The notes under the pieces were generated by a model. It had not been told where the DNA came from, made no database searches, and was given only the letters and a program-made list of their open reading frames with translations. The position numbers and the translations under genes are program-made. Below, one piece after another: positions 12,180 to 24,850 of a stretch of DNA of 64,000 nt. Source of the DNA: Cristatella mucedo (Eukaryota; Bryozoa; Phylactolaemata; Cristatellidae); assembly GCA_009760855.2 (NCBI GenBank), contig WPIO01000001.1, positions 7,127,001 through 7,191,000 of the forward strand. Direction: 5' to 3'. Position 1 is the stretch's first letter; each line of letters starts with the position of its first letter.

Positions 12180-13139
12180 CAGCAGTAGCGATGTAGTCTG
12201 TAATCACGGACTTTCGCGATGTGTTCGATGCAAAAGCTACGATTTCGCAATGTTTGCGATGGAGACTCTCCACAGACTGTCGCAATGGTCTGTCTGACTA
12301 CGTGCTAAGTGGGTCGAAGCCGTCAGATGGCGTTGCTCCGAACCGGTGCACCGAGCTGTACCCACGAGCAGACTTACTGAAGGCAGCTGCGAGCGGTGGC
12401 GGCGGCGATATCGGCCAGGTGCATGGCACCGTCGTGGGATGAGCGCCTGTGAGCAATTGTTGGCAGCAGGACTGCCCGCCCACACGTCCGCTTTGCGGTG
12501 AGATGAGGAAGTCAAACTGCAGGCCGCGGCTGCAGGTTCGCCAGGTCCTCCCATAGAAACGACCGCATTGCTTGCATCTCCACAAAGGAACTGTAGCTGC
12601 CTTGACCTACCTTCGGAGCCTTTCGCTGAGTGCTGACAGGAGCAATAGCTGGCCGGGGCAGGCCCTATTGCTCCGCATAACGGTGGCCTTTTTTTATTAG
12701 TGCGCACACGGTCCTCGTTTATATACGCATAGATTACGTGCTTACGAAGGTGGCTAATACGCGCATACAACGGATCTTCTTTCAGATGCATGAGTTTTCC
12801 ACTTTACGTGATAATTTTTGTAATGAAAAACAAGAATTTGTATGACTGCTTGTCTCTGGAGATCTTGATATTGTATACGCGAGCAGTTGAAACAAACAAC
12901 ACAAGAGCTTGCAGCGATTCGTGGAGTTTGGAATGGGCGTTTTTAAGCAACTTTGCAGCTATCAGCAGTCAAACTGACTCCGGATGAGTTTTTCCGGATG
13001 AGACCGCTGCAGGTTTTTCTCGAACCTCCTTGCCTTTACACATATCGGCTCTAGCACTCAAGAGCTTACTACTACACCGCACATGATTATGTATTACTTG
13101 AGTCTAAATCTTGGCATTCATTTCTAGGCTCACACTCGG
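12180..13139. other. TEAD 3' UTR and downstream sequence
   Basis: The 3' UTR of TEAD must begin here. I saw no clear AATAAA on the plus strand in the first kilobase, so its end is not placed. The 184-codon minus-strand frame at 12237-12791 shows no recognisable domain. Confidence 0.45.
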
Positions 13140-13345
13140 CCTATTCTTTTACCCTTCCTGGCCTTGCTCTACAACCGACTTAATTCCCTAGCAGCCTGCA
13201 TCGACGACTTTCGCACTTGGTTGGCCCTCAACTTCCTTAAGCTCAAAACGATAAGACCAACTTCGTAGTTATAGGCAAGCCTAGTGTCGTCCTGAAGTTG
13301 GAAGACCTCACCTTAGAGATGGTTTCTTCCAGCATTACTCAAGTA
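13140..13345 (+). mobile_element. LINE-A reverse transcriptase fragment
   Basis: Broken frames encode ACIDDFRTWLALNFLKLK and NFVVIGKPSVVLKLEDL. These match the segment of the LINE-A ORF at 21930-22040 that follows the catalytic motif. The fragment carries frameshifts and ends abruptly against an inverted fragment of the same family. Confidence 0.75.
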
Positions 13346-13389
13346 ATGTCTTCACGAAATCGAGGCACGCTATTTCAAAGCAACTTGTT

Positions 13390-13760
13390 ATTAGATTAGC
13401 TCATTGCCTCGGCTGTCAAAAGTGACCTATTTTCAGCCGAGGAATGTTTTAACGTCACTGAAGAGTGCGTTCTAGGCATTGGGACCATACAGATCACATC
13501 GGCAAGAGGGGAAGTGTAAGTTATGAAAGGAGGTACTGGGCCAAGTACTGAGCCCTGGCGAGTTGAGAGGCTGCTGTTGCTCGTCGATGTCAATGCTCTG
13601 AGGTACAGAATTACCTGAACCGTAGGTGTGCAGTACCAGTAACGCCCAGGCGAGGTGAGAGGCGCTCAAGAAGGACTTGGTGATTGATAGTATCAAAAAC
13701 TGCCGAAAAATTCCTCAAAACAAGCAGAGACTCGGTCTGCATTCCTGGGAAGGTACATGT
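13390..13760 (-). mobile_element. LINE-A reverse transcriptase fragment, inverted
   Basis: The minus strand carries the RT palm segment QGSVLGPV followed by SPLADVI, preceded by frameshifted upstream sequence. It lies head-on to the plus-strand fragment at 13140-13345, as expected from twin-priming inversion or two separate insertions. Confidence 0.75.
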
Positions 13761-14149
13761 ATTCAGTGCTGACTTTGTTGCGCAATAAGCTCTAAAACAT
13801 GACTAAGCTTACTTGCTAGGTTTACAGTTTTTATATAAGTTTTAGTTGGTCTGCTACAACTCATTTCCGTCAGTCTTTAACAGGAACTACAGTTGCAAGA
13901 CTGGGTGAAAGTTACTCGAGTTATCTTGGTCTAGTGTTGCCTTCCTAACCAGTGGCCAAACAACTGCCTTTTTGAAGGCTGTAGGGACAGTGCCTGAAGC
14001 TTTGTACAATATTAAATATTATTTGTGACGTTGCGCCTAGATTGGGCACGTTACTGACTACTTCTGGCCTGTGCTCTTAATCGACTGCAAATGGTGCCAT
14101 TCCAGGTGCAGATAGTCCGGTCTGTCGTTGACGGTGCTGCTGTCGCAGC

Positions 14150-14690
14150 ATAGCACATCTGTCTGAACTTCAGTGGCTCTCAGTCAAGCTTTGCATCGAC
14201 TTCTAGATCCTCTTTCTGGCCTACAGGTCGCTTCACCCACTTGCACCAACCTATATATATCTATTCGACTTCCTTGTACCAGTAGGGTTTCAGTTCGTAT
14301 GCACCAAAAGTCTGGAACTCTTTTCCGGCTTATGTTACCACCTACATTGACTAGCATCTTTTTAAGTCTCATCTAAAGAAGCACCTCCCTTCCGCCAATG
14401 TTTCGTACCTATGTGCTTTGCTTGCTTTCCCTATGCTTGCTTTCCCTTTGATTTCCCTCTTTCGTCCCTATGTGCTTGCTTTAGACGATTCAATGCACGT
14501 TACTAACCAGGGATGCTTACTAACCAGCGGCCCTGGGTGTCTTCTTGTTTGCTTTTGCATGCTTACTGAGCATGCAAAACCTTGTTTGTCATAAACACTT
14601 GGCTATTGCTTTGACTTGCAGCCAGTTGTACAGTGCCTGGATAGAGATTTGGTTCTCTTAGGGCTCGATGCAGAAAATTATTGTTTAGAG
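14150..14690 (+). mobile_element. LINE-A 3' end, decayed
   Basis: Broken frames resemble the C-terminal part of the LINE-A ORF (LHWLPV-like, then FRSLH-like). They are followed at 14633-14686 by the family tail GTGCCTGGATAGAGATTTGG and TTCTCTTAGGGCTCG. Confidence 0.65.
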
Positions 14691-14699
14691 AGGACAAAC

Positions 14700-15940
14700 C
14701 GTATGAGTGCCGAGCTCAGAAAAAAGTGGTGCAGCCCTCGCGGGATCAATTTATCGACGGATGCTATAAAACGCGCTTCTTCGGGGTGGTAATTAGATTT
14801 CAAGAATGTTAGTAAATAGCACTGGTTGGTGGCTCTTTCAACCTATGAAATGTAACCCCTGCCCAAGTTATCTCAAGGCAGAAAGAAAATCAGCTCAGCT
14901 TGGTAATTGTTCTGAGCGGGCAAGTTAAGCTTTTTATCGTTCGCATTGTAGCTTGTAGCAGAAGGCAGCCAATTGCCGTAAAGAGACAGCAAAAGCTCGA
15001 AGGGCATCGGTAGTGCCCCAGCCAGTCACCTGATTTGAACCGCATAGAACGAATAGCTAGCAATATTGACAGGCGGCAGCGGCCGGGATTCGACCTAACC
15101 TCAGTAGCCGACCTTTCAATAAAAATTAGGCTCTTTGACATGTGCTATAGCAAATGAGACAGCGCAGAAGCTTTCAGCCTCTATTCCTGGCCAGACAAGG
15201 AGGGGGCCAGAAGGAATCGTGGTAGGAAGACATCGCGCTAAAAACATACGCACCACCAGTATATGTGTTCGTTATTTGGGTTGTCAATAAATATTCTCAC
15301 GTGTTTCGCCTAACTCGAGTGTGTCTGGCACCATAGGCAACCCTCCTGTTATTAGACGAATTTACGGCCACCGAAGCAGCGGTCATACTGCGAGGAATTT
15401 TTTCGCATGAGTGTACGCTACACTAAACTACACAGAACAATAGGCGCTCATTCTCGTGAGCAGGACACCTAAAAAATTATAGCGTGTATTATTGTGCTTT
15501 TGGGTCGGCAATTTGATCCAGTATCCTTCATGACCGACCGGTGAAGTAAAGCTGCACAAAAATGTTGCAATCGTATATCTACGGCCACCAATAGCACTCT
15601 CAACTTTAACTCAATCCTTTCGAAGTCACTGTGCTTGTCGAACTGCATTGTACCAGTTAAAATGTGATGACCGTTAATGTTGGTTGGTTGCTTCTTTGGC
15701 CCTCCTTGCATTCATGACTTGGTTTGCCTAACCTGGGCACTGAGCCTTACCAGCGACCACAGATATCATTAGTGGACAAGGCTCTTTATGTTCAATGCTT
15801 ATGGCAGCATTTAGAAAGTCGTTGCTTCGCGAACTCCAACAATGCTTCGTAAAATTTTGAGCCCTGCGATATTTATGCAATCACCGGGGGCTGGGCTACT
15901 CCTAGCTACCGAACGGTCCGTGCCACCGCACTAACAAGAA
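14700..15940. other. no gene seen
   Basis: Unremarkable sequence with short frames on both strands and no recognisable product or repeat family. Confidence 0.4.
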
Positions 15941-15944
15941 AATA

Positions 15945-16108
15945 GATTAGCCGATTTAATAGCCTCATTTGTATAGCGGCAGAAGAGCTTAAACGGCTGT
16001 CACCACCGCTTCTTACAGTTGACAATGAAGGATCGCTAACAGCAGGATTCGAACCCAAGACATTGATAGTGAAGAGCGAGCGCCTTAGTTCCTGGGCTAT
16101 CACGGTTC
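15945..16108 (-). repeat. SINE-2 copy
   Basis: On the minus strand the unit runs from the A-box region (GATAGCCCAGGAACTAAGG, near 16100) through the B box GGGTTCGAATCC to GCCGTTTAAGCTCTTCTGCC and GAGGCTATTAAAT. It is nearly full length, comparable to 5802-5962. Confidence 0.85.
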
Positions 16109-16699
16109 TCAATAACAGGATCCGGGATTCCGGTCTTTCTGATGGGAGGATTTTAAGGAGGCACCTGGCCAGTTGTCACGGCACCATAGCCCGGTGGCCA
16201 TGTCTGGTACTTAGGGCAAGCGTGTTACGTGCTTAAGAACCGACTGCCACAGGAGGGATCCTTCGAAAACGCCCTGGCGTACGAGGGCCACTGGTCGCAC
16301 CAAAGGGGCCCCTCGCCTAATAGCAATGCTGTGCAAATACTTCTCGTTGTTTAACTCTGCGACCTTTTGTAAACGCAGCAACTTCAGGTAAAGAAATCTA
16401 ATTCTGGGCTCGCTCTTGTTATCTATCTTCGGCGTCGGTTTTCGTGTTGTTGGTTTTCTTGTTTGTGCCAAACGTGTGTCGGCTGAATAGCTCAGTTCAG
16501 TAGCACCAAACCAGCTATTGTGCTATTGACTAAATACACAGATACATGGGTTAAAGGGCTGCTCATTTACAGATAGTATACCTTCTCCTACCTTCCCCTC
16601 AATGAAAAAAAGCATCGTTTCACCACTCCATACCTTTCCAAAAAAATTCGGCTCTCACTAGATATGGAAACGATGATTCTCTCACATGTGAATGTTTAC

Positions 16700-18160
16700 A
16701 TTGATGATAGGCTGTGGTTCTTAGCTGCGGCCATGACCTCAGAGACCATGCGCACTGCATTTCTGAGGACCATTTTCATAACCAGCACAACTGGTCAGAG
16801 ATGAGATTGCACAGCCCATTGGTTTACCAACTCAGAAGGCTTCTAGAACGCGGTGGACTGGCGAATCATGAAAATCATTTGGAACTTTCTGTACTATTTA
16901 TTCACGATGTTCCTAACTTTTTCGGGTCCCTAAAAATGAGTAAGGAAGCCTTTATTACCGCGTGGGATACTGATCCATAAGCATCAGCAAGATCAAGCCA
17001 TACCATGCTGAGATTATCCATTTTCTTAAAAGCGGTGCTAATGGCACTCCACAGTAAGCTAACATGTTGGATGCATCCCGGATGACCTGGTATACAAGTT
17101 TTACGAATCGCCGGATTTACAGGTATGCACCAACTTCCCACAACAAAGATACTTTAACGTTTCGAGATGATGCTGAAAAATATTCTTCGTTCTACATTAA
17201 GGATAGATATGGGCCTGAAATACTGCATTTCTCGAACTTCTCTTCCTTTGGGACTAACACCCCATTTGCTCGGCAAAACTCCTCCAGTACAAGGCAGTAC
17301 ATCTAGCAACTCGGCTAAGAGATCTCAAACTAGAGGGGGGACAAAGCGTGTACATCCTATAACCAATGCCGTTCATCCCTGGCGCGCTCGCTCTAGAGTA
17401 GCACTCGTTCGACCTCCCAATTCACGTGATCCGACCACGTGATCGAATTTGTATGCAGGCTCAGGAGGCCGTCTCCACCCTGGCAAGTCCCCAGTTTGTC
17501 CGTCGCGGTCTGAGCCCTAAGTTTTCCTAAGAAGCTCCTCAATTTCCCCTTTGGTGGATTTAAGTGACCACCCTAATCTCCTAAAACAAGGGTCTTTATT
17601 AAACTGAACTGGAGTACTGAGCTTTTGTTTCATAACGTTGCCTCTGAATAGCTTTCCAATATTGGCCGTGAAACAATTAATGAGGGTCGTTAATCTGACT
17701 TTCTCACAAGGCTTGCTCACCGCGTAGCTGCTTGACAGCAACTTCAGCTGCTTCATGCTGAAGTCGCTGCCAAGCAGCTCTTTTCTCACCTGCCTCTCGG
17801 CTGGCCCATCGCACAGGCCTCTGGATTCCACTACCGACAGGACCCAAACTTTCCCGTCAGGCGGCAAGCAGTACTCTGGGAAAGTCGTGTCATTCATCCC
17901 AACAGGTCTCTACGTCGCAGGTCAGCAAACTGTGAGCTAGGAAAAAAGAGGATTTCCCACTGACGGCCATCGTCTATCGCAGGCCGTTCAATAATCTGAC
18001 TGACCTCCTCGCTGACTTCAACAGAAGACTTGCGGTGGTTTGTGACATGACCGTCGAAACCTTGCGAGACGGTACTTGGTTCCTCCGAACTGACAGTTCT
18101 CCACGTGGGGTAGAGATTAGAGCTCAAGCTGGTGTACTGGGCAATTACAGCGACCTCCAC
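16700..18160 (-). mobile_element. non-LTR retrotransposon reverse transcriptase, degraded
   Basis: In minus-strand order, disjoint frames read SAPGMNGIGYRMYTLCP (about 17330-17390), QYFRPISILNVERRIFFSI (about 17160-17230), GHPGCIQH and VWLDLADAYGSVSH (16902-17141). These are successive RT motifs of a non-LTR clade whose palm motif reads LDLANAYGSVPH, distinct from LINE-A and LINE-B here. Two open frames upstream (17517-17897 and 17894-18160) are probably its N-terminal region but have no recognisable domain. Multiple frame changes show it is inactive. Confidence 0.75.
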
Positions 18161-18225
18161 TGTATAATGCCAGGTAGTGCGAACCCATCTGACCCCTCAT
18201 AGTGAGGGCAGCATAGTTGAAAGTT

Positions 18226-18265
18226 GCTCACCAGCAGCAGCAGCGTGCTGCTGCTGCTGCTGAGC
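18226..18265. repeat. CAG/CTG hairpin
   Basis: An imperfect 40-bp palindrome. GCTCACCAGCAGCAGCAGC faces GTGCTGCTGCTGCTGCTGAGC. A second CAG cluster with GCTCACCAGCAGCAGC follows at about 18280. Confidence 0.8.
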
Positions 18266-18879
18266 ATGAGCTTCCACATGCTCACCAGCAGCAGCACTGG
18301 AGATGCCAGCATCAATAGAAGAGCAGCAAATGAGTCAGAGCAACGGCTAGAAGTATCAGTGTGTAGTGTATGCGTCTGCTCACGTGTGTGTGTGTGTGTG
18401 TGTTCTCGCGCGTGTGCCCGAGCGTCGTGGGTGAGGTTAGGCTTGCAGAATCTCTTTACAAGGGTCAATGTGTAATTTTGATTAGTTTGCTAGCATTTAG
18501 TGGAGGAAAGCCTTGATCGAACATGGCTTCTGAGAATTTGCATCAGCAGCTTAATCATGCTGAATGCCCATGTTTACATTTCTAAATCAGCACTTCATAT
18601 GCTGATAGAAATGAGGCGCCGCGGTCTCCTCAGGTGCATCCAGTTGTACATAAGGAAAAATACCTCTTTGCCAGCCCACTGTCTGCTGCTATCAGATGCA
18701 GAGTCAGATGCTGTGTGAGCTTTAATCTTATTCTCTGCCAGCACTTTTATCTTCATCTCTGCTACTTGCACTCTGCATCTTGGACATCGGCCTGCATTTC
18801 TACTGCAAGCCAGTTTGCGACGCCCCCAGACATGCCCACAGTATTGCTGTCGACGTAGGCTGCTTCCTTTAACAGCAAA

Positions 18880-18946
18880 CGTAAAGTGCCTAGAAAGAGA
18901 TTGAGTTCTCTGTGGGCACTATAACAATTGTATTATTATTATTATC
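18880..18946 (+). repeat. LINE-A/SINE-1 type 3' tail
   Basis: GTAAAGTGCCTAGAAAGAG then TTGAGTTCTCTGTGGGCACT and an ATT repeat, matching the shared tail. No body is recognised upstream. Confidence 0.75.
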
Positions 18947-20600
18947 TTCTGCCTAAAGTTCTTAGTCAAACGCAGGTCAAATTTCAGGTCTGTGAGGTCT
19001 TGAGCTCTTATTCTTCTAGCTGCTTAATGAGGTTCTCACTGCCTTTGGAAATTACTGCCATATCCACCGAACCACCCTTCCCATGCAGCCTCACGGCCCA
19101 GCACGATGGATGGCTTAGATGACCCGGTTTTCTAATCCCACATAGACTCCGTAGTAGCAGTATCCCAGTAGCAGCTCCCTCGTGAGCTCAGTAAGATCCG
19201 TACATCTTGTCGCTTATTTTGAGAGCGGGAACATTGATGACTTACTGGGCGGCAGGCAGCTTGTACTGCCCACAGAGCTGCGCACGGTTGAACACAGCAT
19301 CCTCTACGTTTGGCAACTGCCCTACCCTCGCCGACCTGACTGTCGTACTTGACCCTCGTTGATGTGTGCCTATACTGACAAGCGGCTCCGCTTCGTCCTC
19401 ACCCTCAATCCTACGCTGCGTCGATCCGAGAGGTCAGGTGTTTCGCCTTCCAGAGGGTCGGCACAGATGCAGCACTTCGTTGCAGCGTCGTATGGACCGG
19501 TGGCCAAATGAAATAAACCTCACCAGAACGTAGGATTCGCGTGAGCCGACTCATATTTGCCGCGAAATTGAGCGTGCTAGCAGCTTGGATTGCTTACCAG
19601 GTTCGTGAACATGCGAAATAGCTTGGTTTTTGCACTGTCTGAAGCCATTCCTGACTTACAACTTAGCTGCATTTTTGAGGGATATTATATTTCGTAGCGT
19701 CGTCTCTGAGCACTGGGAAGTAAGTTTTAATGGACTCCAAGTATCCCCCTCTCTTTAGCAGTGCATCTCAGCAAACGAAGACCCGTGCGATTCGTAGGAG
19801 CCCGGAAATCGCGGACGGGTACCAAGCTAAGACCGGCAGCCCCTGTCCCATACAGGATCTCGATCCGAACTCCTTCTCCCAGAGCTCGGCATCGAACGGT
19901 GCTCTTTGACAGCTGCACTTTGAAGTTACGCCCGTGGCGGCTAGTCGTCATTCTGGATCCAGGATGTCCAGGATTACAGGGGATTACTTGCGACAGCTGG
20001 TGGCTTAGGGTGCACTTTTCCATGCGCCTATAAAATGCTGCGCTTTGGAAGAGATTCAGCTCCCTTAAAGCGCCTTTAGCAGCGCTTTACTGTTGCTGCT
20101 ATTTCGCTAGCTGCCCAACTCTGTCTAGATTGGACTTTTTTTTGACTCAGTATCGGAAGGTTACCGAAAAAGCCATACACACTCCGAAGCTGGCGCTAAA
20201 TGTTACCGAAAGATTGGTTTCTGAATTCAAGAAACTGCACCGTGGGAAGCACCAGCACACTTGCAATAGAACTAATATCCCACCGGTCTCATACGGTCAG
20301 CCGGTAGGGAATGCATAGCAGATAATAGTAATGCAAAGTCTAGCGTTGTACGGAGACCAAAGGAAGCCAAATCTCTGTCCGCGCCATTTAACACTCGCTA
20401 CAAGAGAAGCAACAACCGAGAGTCAATGACAAGCAAGGTGTCACGCTTTGAAAAGCATGTAAAAGCACACGAGAGAAGGCACTCGCAACAGTGGCTTATT
20501 CAGAGGGCCGCCCGCTTAGCTAATAGCTTGCATCGAATCGCGAACGCAGTCTGCACGCGAAGCACCCAGGAACAAGAAAGAAAAGTTCCCCGGAGAGCGC
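18947..20600. other. no gene seen
   Basis: No recognisable product or complete repeat. A weak SINE-tail-like stretch lies at 20035-20090 (GGAAGAGATTCAGCTCCC). Confidence 0.35.
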
Positions 20601-20605
20601 CGCAG
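20426..20605 (+). other. possible exon of unknown product
   Basis: The frame is lysine/arginine-rich and ends at a strong donor (CGCCGCAG then GTAAGTAAG at 20606). No acceptor or partner exon could be matched and the peptide is not recognised. It could be a non-coding exon or chance. Confidence 0.15.
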
Positions 20606-20764
20606 GTAAGTAAGGCTGAGCGGAACTGGTGCGCGGCCACTGCAGAGACTTAAACGGTGCGAAGTCGATGCACGCAGGTGGTGACGGAAGCCGTTTCAGC
20701 GAGTTCCAGACTTAAGCCGCAAGCCGACTGAAGGACAAATAGTGCTGCAAAAATACCTATTTGC

Positions 20765-20792
20765 GTGTACAGGTATATACATACCTGTACAC
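20765..20792. repeat. 12-bp perfect inverted repeat
   Basis: GTGTACAGGTAT and ATACCTGTACAC are separated by 4 nt. Confidence 0.9.
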
Positions 20793-21603
20793 AACTTATG
20801 GAAGTCTTATACTATGGTCCACATGAAAACCACGAATAGTACCTTCGGAGCTCGCAATGTCCGCAGAAACGCGAGCCAACAGTAGCATCCTCCTGTAAGG
20901 CAGACAGGCCGGACATAAATATGGCGGCGCTTTTTCCGGAACGCCGGAGGTTCCCGGCTAGTCTATATATGCATATGCGCTTTAGCTGTCTACCTATGCT
21001 ATTATTTAAAATAAGCACTTGGCCCGTCAAGAATGACGGGCGGGATACTTTTTGAGTTGCTTCTCTCCACACCTGCCCCACCCCTTCCCCCCTGAGTGGA
21101 ATGAGCGAGTTCTCTTCCTCACTCCCCCGGCCCGACACCCTCGAGCGCCTCCGCCGCGCTGCAAGTGCTGGCCGCCATTGAAGAGAAAATGTCTCGTCTA
21201 CTCGTTGAACATCGCAGCCCCAATGGTCGGGTAAGTGGTCCCTTATCTACACGTTGACCGCCAGCAATCGCGATGTGGGCATGTGGAAACTAATAACAGC
21301 CCTTTGCAGGTTTCTGGAAACTGTTCAAGGCACGAATGAGGAGCTGTACATGGGCTTTTTTCGTTAATGTAGGAGTCGGTGACGGTACATGATAATGTCG
21401 CGTGGTGCTGCAAAATGATTTCGAGCAACCCGAGAAAGGAAGCAATCCTTTAGAGATGCCTGCGTGCGTCCGCCCCGTCCGCTAGTCCGTCCCGTAAATA
21501 GTGCAGAGTGTACTGAGACGAGACATAGTCAAAGTATTGCCTAATTTAATTCTATATTGATTACTGAATCCAAATCGCAGCGGGTAAGCGTTTGCGTAAG
21601 GAT

Positions 21604-22915
21604 CCGCTCAAACCACTTGGCAAAAATACCACTGCATCACTGGCACTGCTCTGCAGTGGTTCAGGTCCTATCTCAGTGGGAGACTCCAGAGTATTGACGT
21701 GAATGGAAAAAGATCATCCGAGGTACCTTTGAAATATGGGGTACCTCAGGGCTCCGTGCTAGGTCCGGTTCTTTTCACGGTTTATACTCTCCCTCTTGCT
21801 GATGTGATTGCCAAGCACAATCCAGGCTTTCACTTCTGCGGATGACACTCAGTTGTACCTTTGCGTTCATCCCTCCCAGCCTTCGAGCACCTCGAATTCT
21901 CTCAACTCACTTGCTGCATGTATTGATGACATCCGCACATGGATGGCAGCACATTTTCTAAAACTAAACGATGATAAAACTAACTTACTAGTTATGGACA
22001 AACCCAGTGTGATTCAGAAATTGGAAAGGCTTACGCTCAAAATTAGCTCTGCCAGCATATTTCCACTTGAATCAGCTCAAAATCTAGGTGTCATATTCCA
22101 AAGCGACCTCTCGTTAGACGACCATATCAGCTCCACAGTCAAATCCGCCTATTTTCAGCTTCATAACATTGCTAAAATTTGGGCTTGTTTAGATAAGGAT
22201 ACCACGTCCAAGTTGGTCGATGCATTCGTGACATCCCGTCTCGACTTCTGCAACTCACTGCTTATTGGCCTACCAGCATGTGCGATCAGGCGATTGCAGC
22301 TGGTGCAAAACTCTGCAGCTAGGCTTGTCTGTCGTGAGCGTCGCAGTTGCCACATTACTCCACTTCTCGCCGACCTGCACTGGCTACCAGTCAAGCAACG
22401 GATTGACTTCAAGGTTTTGTCGCTCACTTTTAGGTCCCTTCATTCTATGGCTCCAGCCTATCTGTCAGATATACTACCCCATCAGGCCAAGCATCGTACC
22501 ACCCGCTTTTCGGAATCCAACAGTCTACAAATACCTCGTACAAACCTTAAATCCTCTGGAGACCGTGCATTTAGTTCATATGCTCCCAAAGCCTGGAACT
22601 CCCTCCCGACCTGCGTCAGAACATCCCCTGACCTGACCACATTTAAAAGGAACTTAGTGGGTCCCTGTGATTCGTCCTTGATGTGCTTATGCGTGCTGAC
22701 ACTGTGCATGCTGCCACTAACCACATTTGCATGCTGACCCTGTGCATGCTACCCTTAACCATATTATAAATTTTGTTTGTTTTTCAAGCATGATTTTACT
22801 TACCATTCAATTGCATTTCACTTTGCAGCAAATGTAAAGCGCCTAGAGAGAGAGAGATTAAGTTCTCTGAGGGCGCTTTATCAAGTGCATTATTATTATT
22901 ATTATTATTATCTTT
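21604..22915 (+). mobile_element. LINE-A: CR1/L2-like retrotransposon, 5'-truncated, best copy
   Basis: The RT domain begins in mid-palm (GTALQWFRSYLSGR, then GVPQGSVLGPVLF at about 21740-21780). The catalytic block ADDTQLYL follows at about 21840, but in a different frame. The rest of the ORF runs open from about 21840 to its stop at 22735 and includes IRTWMAAHFLKLNDDKTNLL, the AARLVCRERRSCHITPLL segment and WNSLPTCVRTSPDLTTFKRN. The 3' UTR ends with AAAGCGCCTAGAG, TTCTCTGAGGGCGCT and an ATT repeat tail at 22889-22911. The catalytic motif is split by a frameshift, so the copy is inactive. It is the source family for many fragments in the window. Confidence 0.92.
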
Positions 22916-22919
22916 AAAG

Positions 22920-23655
22920 GGTGAAGTGGTAGATTGTTTAATCAAGCCAGCGGCCGGCCGTGCCGAGGAAGCGCTGTTGGAACTCGCCGATTCCTTCCAC
23001 CAAAACGAGTCTGACCAGACGGCTTTCACAGCGAGAGATCCGCTCACGAGATCGTAGCAAGAGATCGCAGCGATGCATCCACCAAGCTCCGACCAAACGT
23101 CGGCCGTGCAGTAGTGAGCCCATTTCTGCACCTCACGCCATGGTCCGAGTAGCGCGTCCCGAGCAGGCGATCTGCTCAATTCGAGGGTCACTGCCGAGCT
23201 ACTTCCGCTCGCTTTAATTGTCAGTGCACTTTGGATAAGTTACGGCTGCTACCGTGCGTGGCTGGTTTTCTTCACGCGCGATTTTCGCTGAATCGACGCG
23301 TACGTGTTGGCGCTTCGTCGCGAAGACGAATCGCCACGGCTTTGAGAGCGCGTTGTCAATCTTGTATGGCTTCGAGCGCGCCTTCTCCATTAAAGGTTGC
23401 GCAAGTGAGCGGATCGTTCGCGCGCACCCTTTAGCTTTCCAGCTAAATGTACAGGTATGGCGGGCTTATTCGCCAGAATGCTTTTCACCGGTCGAAAGCG
23501 CTTTGTCACTTGTAAATGGTCGTGTCCGTTCTTTTCTAAGGGATTGCTTGACTCGCATCTGTGTGAGGGTCGTATACGCACTCTTCCTTAGCGAGTCGGC
23601 AGCAGAGTTTCAGAGCGCGCTTGCCTTCTCTTTCTTTCTTGCCTCCCTGGTTTGG
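22920..23655. other. no gene seen, GC-richer stretch
   Basis: Several overlapping open frames (up to 153 codons at 23254-23715 plus) occur because stops are rare. None is recognisable. Confidence 0.35.
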
Positions 23656-23662
23656 CGCGGGG

Positions 23663-23768
23663 GTACGGCTGCTGTTCCGCTACGGCCAAGGTCGTGGGGC
23701 CCGCAATGTACGTAAAGAGCCTGGATAGGAGGTCAAGTTCCCTTAGGGCACATTTACAAAATGACGTA
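23663..23768 (+). repeat. SINE-1 fragment
   Basis: The B-box-like AAGGTCGTGGGGCCC is followed by GTAAAGAGCCTGGATAGGAG and TTCCCTTAGGGCACATTTAC, the shared tail. Confidence 0.6.
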
Positions 23769-24850
23769 AATTGTCTTTAATATTCGTGAACATTCACTAG
23801 AATTACTACTGCAGGCATGAACTGTCGGGCTCGTATTCACCCACCACCCATTCGACGATGGGCATTTTTGGGGTGCTCTCACGACGTTTGCGAGGGTGCG
23901 AGAAAATGCAGTGGGCCGTTGAGGCACAGGGGGTTCCCGAAAGTTTCAGAAACTCTTACTAGGTTCCCCTCAAGGATCCTAGAGAGTCCAGACTACAGAT
24001 GAAAGAGTGCTCGGAAGGGTCCGCTCCAGGGTACGGCTAGAGCGGCTGATCTTCACAAGATTTGCAAGCGATTTTTCAACGGGTTCAGCGGCTGGCGGCG
24101 CCGTGGAGAAGGCGCCGGCGAGTACATTTACTTGCTCGCTGTACTTGGGAAAGGCGGAGCAGAGACAGGCGAAGGAGAGAAGCTTTTCTAGATGGCTTCC
24201 TCGCGTCATTCTCGCTCGACGGCGGGCGGAGTGCAAGTATTACGAGCGGATTGCCTTGCGTTGCGAAGCCCAAAGTCCTTACCGCAAATAGAGCGTAAGT
24301 TACGGTGCTGAGTTCTGACAGATGCGCGGCCAGAATTCGCGGTGAACTGGGGCACAGCTGCCCTCGCGCACAGCTAACGAGTCGTAGAAGCCGAAGCGAT
24401 GTACACGCTGGCTTGGCAACGGTGGCAGTGTATGGCAGAAAAAAGAACTCTATTGCCTAAATAAAAAAAGTCCCTACCAGCGTACATCTCTGAAATCCGC
24501 AGCTGAAAATGGGTCATATTTCACCAGGACGAGGTATCGAGTACAACTGACTGAATCATCATTCCGGCAACTCCTTTAGAGTATTTGTCATAGGTTACGA
24601 CAAATCCAAGGTATTAATGATTATTGCTTAGAAACCAAAATTAATCTCGATTAGCTGTAATAACATGGCCAATTTTGCATGCCAACATTCACTAGTTCCT
24701 ACCCAAGCGCCGTAAACAAAGCAACTTAAATCGATTTTGGGAGGGCCGTCTAAGACCAGTAACCCTCAAGGACCGCTAACCGGCAAAGACTGTTTAGAAC
24801 GCGTTGGAGAACCGTCGAGAGCCCCCCCCGCCCCTCATAGGTCATAGGTC

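Noticed and set aside
17064-17442. Plus-strand frames of 80-91 codons
   Set aside because: Shadows of the minus-strand reverse transcriptase remnant.
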